NCBI GenBank assembly: GCA_964408175.1
Contig: CAYOYL010000140.1
Location: forward strand, 1-5,076
Direction of reading: 5' to 3'
Length of the DNA stretch: 5,076 nucleotides
From: JAFGKM01 sp964408175
GTDB taxonomy: Bacteria; Ratteibacteria; UBA8468; B48-G9; JAFGKM01
Shown piece by piece: positions 1 to 5,076 of this stretch (position 1 is its first letter; each line of letters opens with the position of its first letter). The position numbers were made by a program, and so were the translations under genes. The notes beneath the pieces are model-generated. The model was not told the origin of the DNA. It saw nothing but the letters and a program-made list of their open reading frames with translations, and ran no database searches.

Positions 1-66
1 ACGGTAACGTTCTCCAAGAATACCGAAAAGTTCAGAATAATTTTTAGAGAATTTTAATTTATCCAT
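1..66 (-). CDS. Partial hypothetical protein, N-terminus only (runs off left edge)
   Basis: An ATG at 66 opens a leftward frame of 22 codons that stays open to the window edge. The product begins MDKLKFSKNYSELFGILG. The residue mix and codons look like a normal soluble protein, but 22 residues are too few to assign a family. There is no clear Shine-Dalgarno sequence; the bases before the ATG read TGACGATATACG, with an in-frame TGA four codons upstream that rules out a longer start. The frame lies downstream of, and on the same strand as, the isomerase-like gene and the 53-codon ORF, so co-transcription is possible. Weakness: short open frames at an edge arise by chance, so the call rests on composition alone. 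Confidence 0.4.
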   Translation of the reverse strand, partial: MDKLKFSKNYSELFGILGERYR

Positions 67-123
67 CGTATATCGTCAGATATTATGTACAACCCTGCCC
101 AAAAATCAACAGGCTTATATTTT

Positions 124-285
124 TCAGAGAAAATGGGAAACCGAGCCTGCCGGCGAGAAAAGCACCACCTTAACACCCAATGCACTTCCCGGCAGTTCCT
201 TGATGGATTTGATTGCCACATCCTCTCTGCCGTAATAAACATCATGGTAATTCCTTGGCTTAATCGGAATTTCTTCCGCCTTCAT
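124..285 (-). CDS. Small hypothetical protein, 53 aa, possibly truncated or frameshifted
   Basis: A 53-codon leftward ORF starts at ATG 285 and stops at TGA 124-126. It contains protein-like stretches such as PRNYHDVYYGREDVAIKSIK and LPGSALGVKVVLFSPAG, with balanced charges and ordinary codons; overlapping frames give Cys/Trp/Arg-rich, shadow-like products. I do not recognise the family. It starts 69 bases after the isomerase-like gene, same strand, with only a weak GGGAG about 12 bases upstream of the ATG. After its stop, another frame (ending at 54) reads EKYKPVDFWAGLYIISDD, also protein-like. The ORF may therefore be the front of a longer protein broken by a frameshift near 125-140, or a real small gene followed by a 57-base gap. 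No signal peptide or membrane segment is visible. Confidence 0.42.
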   Translation of the reverse strand: MKAEEIPIKPRNYHDVYYGREDVAIKSIKELPGSALGVKVVLFSPAGSVSHFL

Positions 286-354
286 TTATATTCTTTACTC
301 CCTGTTTTCCTTTGCTTTCAGTCCATACAAGGATAAATTTTTATTGGACGTTAC

Positions 355-1737
355 TTATAATACATCAACAACCTCAAACTTCATTATCCCGGACAGTTCT
401 TTTATCTGCCGGGTGTAATCGCCATAGACCATAGTCATATGGTTGCCAAAGTCTGCCTTCTTGTGGAAAAACTCTATTATATCGGGTATCTTAATGTGCA
501 CTCTCAACCCCAGGCATCCCCCTTCCTCATCAAATCCATCAACTATCTCTCCTCTGGTAAGCAGAAGTCTTGTTGCCGTTGGGTCTACTCTGGCTACTGT
601 CACTTCCTGCCCCTTATCCTTTGAGAAATCGTAACGGAGAACAGCCCCCCACCCGCCTTTCGTAAAGTGTCTTATCTCATAAGGAAGGTCAGGTTTATCC
701 AGCCCCTGCATCTTTAATGAACCTGCATCATGCTGTATCTGCAAGATGTTCTCTTCCCTGCTCACTATACCAGCATTTCCCATATAGGTAGACTTTTTAG
801 AGATATACATCAAAAGGATGGTGGCAAGTAAGGCATTTATGTCCCCCTGACAGGTTGATGGATACCCCTGGTTTTTAAGTAAGGCGTGGATTAAACAGGG
901 GGTAAATTCCTTTTCTGCTGCGATTTTTGCAGTACAGAGTTCAAAACACCCTATGGTAAAGGCATTACATCCATATTCTTCCATCAACCTCTTAGCAGCG
1001 ATATAGGCAATGACAGATTTTGTGATTGCTTTTTTGCTCATATGAACCCTGTCAGCATGGTCTATCAGTTGGGAGGCTAATTTTTCCGCCTCTTTTCTGT
1101 CAACACAATCCATCTGGTCTGAGAAGGTTTTAAATGAGACGCGTTTGGAACCAATCCCATATCTGCTCTTCAGTTCTTCCATATCCCAGACGTTACTGCT
1201 GACACCATCTGTCAGTATCTCTTCGTCAGAGACAACCAGTATTCTGGTCTCCCTGATTGCTTTTCTGACCTTCAAAAGGGTTATAAGTTCATTAAGTTCA
1301 TCGTAATCTAAAGGGGCATATGACTCAAAACCCCTGCTTCTCAGGTAGGCAGGTATATCTTCAAAACCACCTACCACGGCTATCGGTTTATTAAATCTCT
1401 CAATCCCATGCGGCCTACCTGCCCATAAGAAGAGGTCTACATCCTGCAGGTCTGTTTCCAGTTTTTTAAACTGGCTGTCAGATATTACAAGATTTTCCCC
1501 GTATTCAAGGCATACAGGCTCAAGAATCTCCACATCTTTGCCAGTAATACTGTTCTTAATTCCCTTCTTGAAGTCGCCACAAATCTTTTTGTTATTCTGC
1601 TTCTCAAGTTTCGGGTCTAAGATATGTATAGTCCCTATCCTGCACGGTCCCTCTTTCGAATCACTATGAACTATCAAAGCCATAACCGGTTTTACCTTCA
1701 GTTTTACATCAACAGGCTTTCTGGAATCTGCAACCAT
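355..1737 (-). CDS. L-fucose/L-arabinose isomerase-like family protein (COG2407 type), catalytic carboxylates apparently replaced
   Basis: The protein has 460 residues from the preferred start. A Rossmann-like N-terminal half contains the segment DVDLFLWAGRPHG (about 99-111). The C-terminal half carries the fucose-isomerase-type order of motifs: TPCLIHALLKNQGYPSTCQGD (about 279-299), MGNAGIV (319-325), HDAGSLKM (336-343), a beta-rich GEIVDG segment, and GNHMTMVYGD (431-440) near the end. In FucI-type enzymes a Glu, an Asp and a His bind Mn2+ for aldose-ketose isomerisation. Here the aligned positions, from memory of the family, are Gln297, Asn321 and His433, so classical activity is doubtful. 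No signal peptide is present; the protein is presumably cytoplasmic. Start choice: ATG 1743 abuts AGGAGG with no spacing, while ATG 1737, two codons later, sits at the ideal 6-base spacing. FucI itself is much longer (about 590 residues), so this is the short branch of the family. Its substrate cannot be named from the sequence or the neighbours. Confidence 0.85.
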   Translation of the reverse strand: MVADSRKPVDVKLKVKPVMALIVHSDSKEGPCRIGTIHILDPKLEKQNNKKICGDFKKGIKNSITGKDVEILEPVCLEYGENLVISDSQFKKLETDLQDVDLFLWAGRPHGIERFNKPIAVVGGFEDIPAYLRSRGFESYAPLDYDELNELITLLKVRKAIRETRILVVSDEEILTDGVSSNVWDMEELKSRYGIGSKRVSFKTFSDQMDCVDRKEAEKLASQLIDHADRVHMSKKAITKSVIAYIAAKRLMEEYGCNAFTIGCFELCTAKIAAEKEFTPCLIHALLKNQGYPSTCQGDINALLATILLMYISKKSTYMGNAGIVSREENILQIQHDAGSLKMQGLDKPDLPYEIRHFTKGGWGAVLRYDFSKDKGQEVTVARVDPTATRLLLTRGEIVDGFDEEGGCLGLRVHIKIPDIIEFFHKKADFGNHMTMVYGDYTRQIKELSGIMKFEVVDVL

Positions 1738-1743
1738 TTTCAT

Positions 1744-1749
1744 CCTCCT
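1744..1749 (-). promoter_or_regulatory. Ribosome binding site AGGAGG that decides the isomerase-like start
   Basis: The leftward strand reads AGGAGG-ATGAAA-ATG. The first ATG (1743) touches the Shine-Dalgarno sequence and the second (1737) is 6 bases away. The second is therefore the likelier start, shortening the protein by two residues. Confidence 0.8.
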
Positions 1750-1828
1750 CGTAAAGGTTCATTGGAGCACACTACTTTCTTCTCTCTATCTCCCCTTATA
1801 TCGGTTAATAAGAAAACGTACTTTTGTA

Positions 1829-1857
1829 ATTATACATCATAAAAATAAGTTTGTCAG
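1829..1857 (-). promoter_or_regulatory. Sigma-70-type promoter for the isomerase-like gene
   Basis: On the leftward strand, CTGACA (1857-1852, five of six matches to TTGACA) is followed after exactly 17 bases by a perfect TATAAT (1834-1829). Transcription would start near 1822, giving a leader of about 85 bases before the start at 1737. No convincing riboswitch or attenuator fold was seen in that leader. The promoter is divergent from the response regulator promoter; its -35 box lies about 30 bases from the other -10 box, so the two polymerase footprints would collide or share regulators. Confidence 0.7.
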
Positions 1858-1885
1858 TCCATTACCTTTGTTTTTTTCGTAAATA

Positions 1886-1894
1886 TGGTATAAT
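1886..1894 (+). promoter_or_regulatory. Extended -10 promoter for the response regulator gene
   Basis: The sequence TGGTATAAT is a full extended -10 element (TGn followed by a perfect TATAAT at 1889-1894). No good -35 box sits at 16-18 bases upstream, as is common for extended -10 promoters. Counting seven bases from the box puts the transcription start at about 1901, only three bases before the ATG at 1904, so the mRNA is predicted to be nearly leaderless. Confidence 0.65.
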
Positions 1895-1903
1895 CAAACA
1901 ACC

Positions 1904-2281
1904 ATGGAAGAGGAGCGAAAGATAAAGATAGTTGTCGCTGAGGATGATGAAGACAGCAGGATAATCCTTGTCAAAACATTGGAAAAGAATGGGTATGAAG
2001 TACTCGCTGCCCCTGATGGTACATCCGCCCTTGAACTGTTAAGAACCTCTGTCCCAGACCTTCTGATTTCAGACATTAATATGCCCGGTATGAACGGACT
2101 TGAACTACTCAAAACCGTCCGAACCGACGAGAACCTGAAATCAATCCGCGTCATACTTCTTACCGGTCGGTCTTCCGACGAAGAAGTTATGTCAGGAATA
2201 ACAGAAGGGGCTGACTACTACATCACAAAACCTTACATTCCAAGAAGCGTTCTTGACGCTATTAAGATGGTGCTTGAATAA
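1904..2281 (+). CDS. Single-domain response regulator (CheY-like receiver protein)
   Basis: The 125-residue protein is one complete receiver domain with no output domain. The visible active site comprises the acidic cluster E13-D14-D15, phosphoacceptor D57 in ISDINMPGMNG, switch T87, aromatic Y106 in the YYITKP motif, and K109, matching the CheY pattern. It should accept phosphate from a histidine kinase and act by protein-protein contact. No kinase, phosphotransfer or methyltransferase gene is in the window, so it is an orphan. It converges on the pilus ATPase gene, which makes a role in twitching or surface signalling conceivable but unproven. No Shine-Dalgarno sequence precedes ATG 1904, consistent with a leaderless mRNA. 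An AGGAG inside the CDS (1911-1915) sits 6 bases before codon 7 (ATA, Ile), where many receivers begin; initiation there would need a rare ATA start, so ATG 1904 is preferred. Confidence 0.95.
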   Translation: MEEERKIKIVVAEDDEDSRIILVKTLEKNGYEVLAAPDGTSALELLRTSVPDLLISDINMPGMNGLELLKTVRTDENLKSIRVILLTGRSSDEEVMSGITEGADYYITKPYIPRSVLDAIKMVLE

Positions 2282-2346
2282 ATTATCACCCCATTATCCT
2301 ACAATCCTTCTGGTATGGACAATAGAGAAAAGGCATAACTGAATAT
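2282..2346. other. Convergent intergenic gap without a visible intrinsic terminator
   Basis: The 65 bases between the response regulator stop and the pilus ATPase stop contain no GC-rich hairpin followed by a T-run on either strand. Termination here may be Rho-dependent, or the two transcripts may overlap at their 3' ends. Confidence 0.5.
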
Positions 2347-2350
2347 TCAG
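2339..2350. repeat. Perfect 12-bp palindrome over the pilus ATPase stop codon
   Basis: CTGAATATTCAG reads identically on both strands and covers the TGA stop of the leftward gene (2347-2349). It is AT-rich and lacks a T-tract, so it is a poor intrinsic terminator. It could be a weak 3'-end hairpin, a protein site or chance. Confidence 0.5.
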
Positions 2351-3453
2351 GATATGAGCCCTCCGGCATCATCGCTCACAATACCTTTCAGTCTCATAGA
2401 GAGTCCTTGAGGGTTATCTGAATGCTCAAGTGCTGTCTCTTCCGTAACAAACCCTTCCTTGTGTAAATCAGCAAGTGCCTGGTCAAAATCCTGCATTCCC
2501 TCTGCCTTGTTTGCCCTCATTGCCCTTGAAATTTTTTCATCTTCTCCATCTGAAATAAGCCGGCTTATTGTGGGATTGTTGAAAAGGATTTCACAGGCGG
2601 GAACCATGTGCAGTTCCTCCTTGCAGGAAGGCAGAAGAATCTGACTCACAACCGCCTTCAGCTGGGAAGACAGCCCCTTTCTTATTTCCTGGTGTCTTTC
2701 CTGAGGGAAAAAACTTAAGATACGCTGAATGGTTTGTGTTGCATTTGAACTGTGCAGGGTTCCGAATATCAGATGTCCTGTCTCTGAACCGTTAAGCGCA
2801 AATTCTACGGTATCATAGTCCCTCATTTCTCCCACAAGCATAACGTCGGGGTCCTCGCGCATTGCATACTTCAGTGCATCTTTAAAGGATTTTACGTCAA
2901 GTCCAATTTCCCTCTGGTTGATAATGGCAAGTTCGTCTTTGTATAAAAACTCTATCGGGTCTTCTATGCAAAGTATGTGACACCTGCGCGTCTTGTTTAT
3001 ATGGTTGACCAGAGCCGCCAGCGTACTTGACTTTCCGCTGCCTGTCGGACCTGTAACAAGAACAAGACCGTTGACAAAATTTGTGATTTTGGAGAGTGAA
3101 GGTGGAAGATTAAGGGCCTCAAGATCCGGGATGAAATATGAAATCCTTCTCCCGACCAGTGTAACGGTTCCCCTCTGTCTGAAAACGTTGATACGGAATC
3201 TTCCGAGACGTGGAAGTCCAACGGCAGTATCAAGATTGCCCTCTTCCTCAAAAATTTTCATTTCGCGTTCTGTGACTACTTCGGAGAGCATCTTCATCAG
3301 ACGTGACTGACTTGCTTCTTTCAGTTTCAATCTTACAATCTCACCTTTTATTCTTATCGCGGGGCAGGAATCAGACTTTATATGGATATCAGATGCGCCC
3401 CGGGTGTGCATCATTTTGAACAGGTCTATAAGTGAATAGTTTTCTGGAGGCAT
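2347..3453 (-). CDS. Type IV pilus retraction ATPase, PilT/PilU family
   Basis: The 368-residue protein is a GspE/PilT-superfamily AAA ATPase that would form a hexamer at the inner-membrane base of a type IV pilus and drive pilus retraction. The N-terminal domain (about 6-105) carries GASDIHIK and GRFRINVF with the usual Arg-rich strand. The motor domain shows Walker A GPTGSGKSS (135-143), Asp box IEDPIEF (163-169), Walker B PDVMLVGEMRD (202-212) and His box ETGHLIFGTLHSS (224-236), followed by LKAVVSQILLP (265-275). All key residues are present, including K141, E209 and H234. The tail GMQDFDQAL with a later MRLKGI is closer to PilU or PilT2 paralogs than to classical PilT, and the length lies between PilT (about 344) and PilU (about 382). 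No other pilus genes flank it. No Shine-Dalgarno sequence precedes ATG 3453; the -10 box is so close that a leaderless mRNA is expected. Confidence 0.95.
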   Translation of the reverse strand: MPPENYSLIDLFKMMHTRGASDIHIKSDSCPAIRIKGEIVRLKLKEASQSRLMKMLSEVVTEREMKIFEEEGNLDTAVGLPRLGRFRINVFRQRGTVTLVGRRISYFIPDLEALNLPPSLSKITNFVNGLVLVTGPTGSGKSSTLAALVNHINKTRRCHILCIEDPIEFLYKDELAIINQREIGLDVKSFKDALKYAMREDPDVMLVGEMRDYDTVEFALNGSETGHLIFGTLHSSNATQTIQRILSFFPQERHQEIRKGLSSQLKAVVSQILLPSCKEELHMVPACEILFNNPTISRLISDGEDEKISRAMRANKAEGMQDFDQALADLHKEGFVTEETALEHSDNPQGLSMRLKGIVSDDAGGLIS

Positions 3454-3460
3454 AGGTTTA

Positions 3461-3489
3461 ATTGTACCCTGTTTTCTAAAAACTTACAA
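3461..3489 (-). promoter_or_regulatory. Promoter for the pilus ATPase gene, predicted leaderless
   Basis: On the leftward strand TTGTAA (3489-3484, four of six) is followed after 17 bases by TACAAT (3466-3461, five of six). The -10 box ends 8 bases before the A of the ATG at 3453, so transcription should start at or one base before the start codon. The intervening bases TAAACCT contain no Shine-Dalgarno sequence. Confidence 0.6.
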
Positions 3490-3541
3490 TATTTCTATGA
3501 ATCCTTTCGTATAAATTTTATTAATGAGGCAATTCGTTTGT

Positions 3542-3571
3542 TTGACACCGTAACACTGCAGGCAGTACAAT
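3542..3571 (+). promoter_or_regulatory. Sigma-70-type promoter for the YihY-family gene
   Basis: A perfect TTGACA (3542-3547) and TACAAT (3566-3571, five of six) are separated by 18 bases. The predicted start near 3578 gives a leader of about 31 bases containing the Shine-Dalgarno sequence. It diverges from the pilus ATPase promoter with about 50 bases between the two -35 boxes, so the promoters do not overlap. Confidence 0.7.
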
Positions 3572-3598
3572 CTTATTTGAACCAGTAATATTTAAAAG

Positions 3599-3604
3599 AG
3601 GAGG
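3599..3604 (+). promoter_or_regulatory. Strong ribosome binding site of the YihY-family gene
   Basis: A full AGGAGG lies four bases before ATG 3609. It supports that start over the in-frame ATG ten codons later (3639), which lacks such a site. Confidence 0.8.
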
Positions 3605-3608
3605 AAAA

Positions 3609-4928
3609 ATGCTGTCTAAAATCATCAGGTATATTACAATGGACATATGGCGGATGCAACTTACCAACTTTTCGCGCAAAAAATCAGTGCTTATCAGACA
3701 GTTGAGAATTATCATTCTGGCATTACGCGGATTTGATGAAAACAAGTGCTTTCTGCGTGCATCATCGTTAACCTTTTATTTTTTATTCTCCATAGTTCCG
3801 GTTCTTGCTATGGTCTTTGGCATCGCCAAAGGATTTGGGATTGAGAATATCATTGAAGCGCATATTATGGAAAAATTTCATGGGCAGGAGGAGATAATCG
3901 CGCAGATTATTCAATTCGCACATTCTCTCCTGCAGCAAACAAAAGGAGGTATCATAGCAGGTACCGGTGTGGTTCTATTACTGTGGACGGTCATACGGGT
4001 CCTGAGCAACATTGAAAATTCATTCAACGAGATATGGGGGATAAAAAAACCGAGGAGTCTCGGGAGAAAAATCAGTGACTACCTTGCCATCATATTTATC
4101 TGCCCTATTCTACTGGTCATACCAGGCAGCATCACAGTGGCAGTAACAAGCCATTTTGGAGTTATAACCCAGAAGATTGTTATCCTCAAATCATTCGGAC
4201 CACTTATAATCTTTTTCATCAAACTTGCTCCTTATGTGGTGATATGGCTATTATTCAGTTTTATCTACACCTTTATGCCCAACACAAAAGTAAACCTCAG
4301 GTCAGCCGTTTTAGGAGGAGTGGTCGCAGGAACCATCTATCAGATTCTCCAGTGGGCATACATAACGTTTCAGGTTGGAGCTGCTAAATACGGGGCCATC
4401 TACGGAAGTTTCGCTGCGGTGCCTCTCTTACTGGCATGGATACAGATGAGTTGGCTCATAGTTCTATTCGGAGCAGAGATATCTTTTGCCCACCAGAATG
4501 TGGAGACCTATGAGTTTGAACGTGACTGTCTTCAGGCAAGTCATTCTTTCAAAAGATTAGCCAGTCTGAGGATAGCACACCTGCTGATAAAAAACTTTTC
4601 TTATGGAAAGGAACCGCTGACAGCCTCTCAGATTTCCAGAGAATCAGATATCCCCATCCGCCTGGTCAATGAGATACTGGATGAACTGGTCAGTTCAGGT
4701 ATCATATCCGGGATAAAACCGGAGGACAGAAGAGATATACTCTATCAACCTGCCAAGGATACTGCAATCCTCAGCATAAAATATGTTATAGACACTCTCG
4801 AACAGCACGGGAGCGACAACATACCTATCGCAAAGTCTGAGGGATTGAAAAAGATTGCTGAATCACTAAAAACATTCAGTGACATTATAGAGAGTTCCCC
4901 TGCCAATATCCTTTTGAAAAATATATAA
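3609..4928 (+). CDS. YihY/BrkB-family inner membrane protein with C-terminal winged-helix domain
   Basis: The 439-residue protein has a basic cytoplasmic N-terminus (1-45) and about six membrane segments (roughly 53-75, 113-133, 156-180, 196-222, 232-256 and 266-294). Family landmarks are RASSLTFYFLFSIVP (50-64), SNIENSFNEIWGIKKPRS (133-150), a YTFMP turn (220-224) and GSFAAVPLLLAWIQMSWLIV (266-285) leading to FGAEISF. The family was once annotated as RNase BN, which is regarded as wrong; its molecular function is uncertain, with transport or envelope roles proposed. Residues about 315-385 form a winged-helix-like region: a helix with RIAHLLIKNF, then LTASQISRESDIPIRLVNEI as a helix-turn-helix, then LVSSGIISGI and a wing. 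Residues 386-439 add a helical tail. This extension resembles Rrf2-type DNA-binding folds and could mediate DNA or protein contact at the membrane. It has its own promoter and appears monocistronic. Confidence 0.92.
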   Translation: MLSKIIRYITMDIWRMQLTNFSRKKSVLIRQLRIIILALRGFDENKCFLRASSLTFYFLFSIVPVLAMVFGIAKGFGIENIIEAHIMEKFHGQEEIIAQIIQFAHSLLQQTKGGIIAGTGVVLLLWTVIRVLSNIENSFNEIWGIKKPRSLGRKISDYLAIIFICPILLVIPGSITVAVTSHFGVITQKIVILKSFGPLIIFFIKLAPYVVIWLLFSFIYTFMPNTKVNLRSAVLGGVVAGTIYQILQWAYITFQVGAAKYGAIYGSFAAVPLLLAWIQMSWLIVLFGAEISFAHQNVETYEFERDCLQASHSFKRLASLRIAHLLIKNFSYGKEPLTASQISRESDIPIRLVNEILDELVSSGIISGIKPEDRRDILYQPAKDTAILSIKYVIDTLEQHGSDNIPIAKSEGLKKIAESLKTFSDIIESSPANILLKNI

Positions 4929-5076
4929 TTGTCTATTCCTGCTTCGCTATTACCTGATGTCAGATTAGTATAGAATCACTGAAATTCCGACATAAGAATC
5001 TATTGATACGGAGAGGAAAGGAAAGAGTTGACGTGCGAGTGTGGAAGCACAGAAGTAAGACAAGGCGAAGAGCGGA
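4929..5076. other. Right-end intergenic region, possibly the start of another rightward gene
   Basis: The 148 bases after the YihY-family stop show no convincing terminator; CTGATGTCAG (4954-4963) has too small a loop. From about 5008 the + strand becomes purine-rich, with GGAGAGGAAAGG, a plausible ribosome binding region. Two frames then stay open to the edge: TTG 5028 (product starting with a CxC motif, TCECGSTEV) and GTG 5033 (a very basic product, VRVWKHRSKTRRR). Neither is long enough to call a gene, and no ATG start is available. Confidence 0.3.

Noticed and set aside
147..195. Inverted repeat CTGCCGG / CCGGCAG as a hairpin or terminator
   Set aside because: The stem is 7 bp with a 35-base loop, no T-run follows, and it falls inside the putative 53-codon ORF. 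It is most likely chance.
85..336. Rightward 83-codon ORF opposite the small leftward ORFs
   Set aside because: Its product is rich in Cys, His, Arg and Phe, it has no ribosome binding site, and it lies antisense to more protein-like leftward frames.
1738..1822. Riboswitch in the roughly 85-base leader of the isomerase-like gene
   Set aside because: No conserved aptamer motif or stable alternating stems were seen; the leader is mostly purine-rich and unstructured by eye.
1894..2154. Leftward Ser-rich 86-codon ORF across the response regulator
   Set aside because: It is the antisense shadow of the receiver domain; the long serine runs reflect complementary codons.
2993..3310. Rightward 105-codon ORF inside the pilus ATPase gene
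   Set aside because: It is antisense to the Walker A region of a clearly real, fully conserved gene and has no ribosome binding site or recognisable motif.
3609..4928. Annotation of the membrane protein as ribonuclease BN
   Set aside because: This is an old misannotation of the YihY family. The sequence is a multi-span membrane protein with no metallo-beta-lactamase nuclease motif.
5008..5076. RNase P RNA or tmRNA starting at the right edge
   Set aside because: The GAGGAAAG run superficially recalls RNase P RNA, but the flanking conserved bases are missing and no tmRNA 5' end is present.
1..5076. Defence system, mobile element or CRISPR array
   Set aside because: No direct repeat array, transposase, integrase, toxin-antitoxin pair or nuclease gene is present; all large genes are housekeeping or signalling families.

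Overview
The window is an ordinary-looking stretch of bacterial chromosome with moderate GC (low 40s percent by eye), separate short transcription units in alternating orientation, and two strong AGGAGG ribosome binding sites. A PilT/PilU-type pilus ATPase points to a diderm bacterium with type IV pili. Gene content alone does not fix the phylum. Planctomycetota, Nitrospirota, Desulfobacterota or a related candidate lineage would all fit, and this is inference only. No rRNA, tRNA, CRISPR array, insertion sequence or phage gene was seen.

Layout, left to right. Positions 1-354 hold a leftward, poorly conserved-looking stretch: the first 22 codons of a gene running off the left edge (1-66) and a 53-codon ORF (124-285). 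Both lie downstream of a large leftward gene (355-1737) for a protein of the L-fucose/L-arabinose isomerase-like family (COG2407 type). A divergent promoter region (1738-1903) separates this from a rightward single-domain CheY-like response regulator (1904-2281). The regulator converges on a leftward PilT/PilU-type ATPase gene (2347-3453). A second divergent promoter region (3454-3608) leads to a rightward gene for a YihY/BrkB-family membrane protein with a C-terminal winged-helix domain (3609-4928). The last 148 bases are intergenic or the very start of another gene.

Nothing suggests one pathway shared by all the genes. The only functional pairing offered by the context is the orphan receiver protein next to the pilus motor ATPase, which could link signalling to twitching or surface behaviour.

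The most notable regulatory pattern concerns translation starts. The response regulator and the pilus ATPase both have a near-consensus -10 box ending 8-10 bases before the start codon and no Shine-Dalgarno sequence, so both are predicted to give leaderless or nearly leaderless mRNAs. The isomerase-like and YihY genes have normal leaders with AGGAGG. The isomerase-like protein also appears to carry Gln and Asn where the fucose isomerase family has its two metal-binding carboxylates, so its enzymatic role is doubtful.
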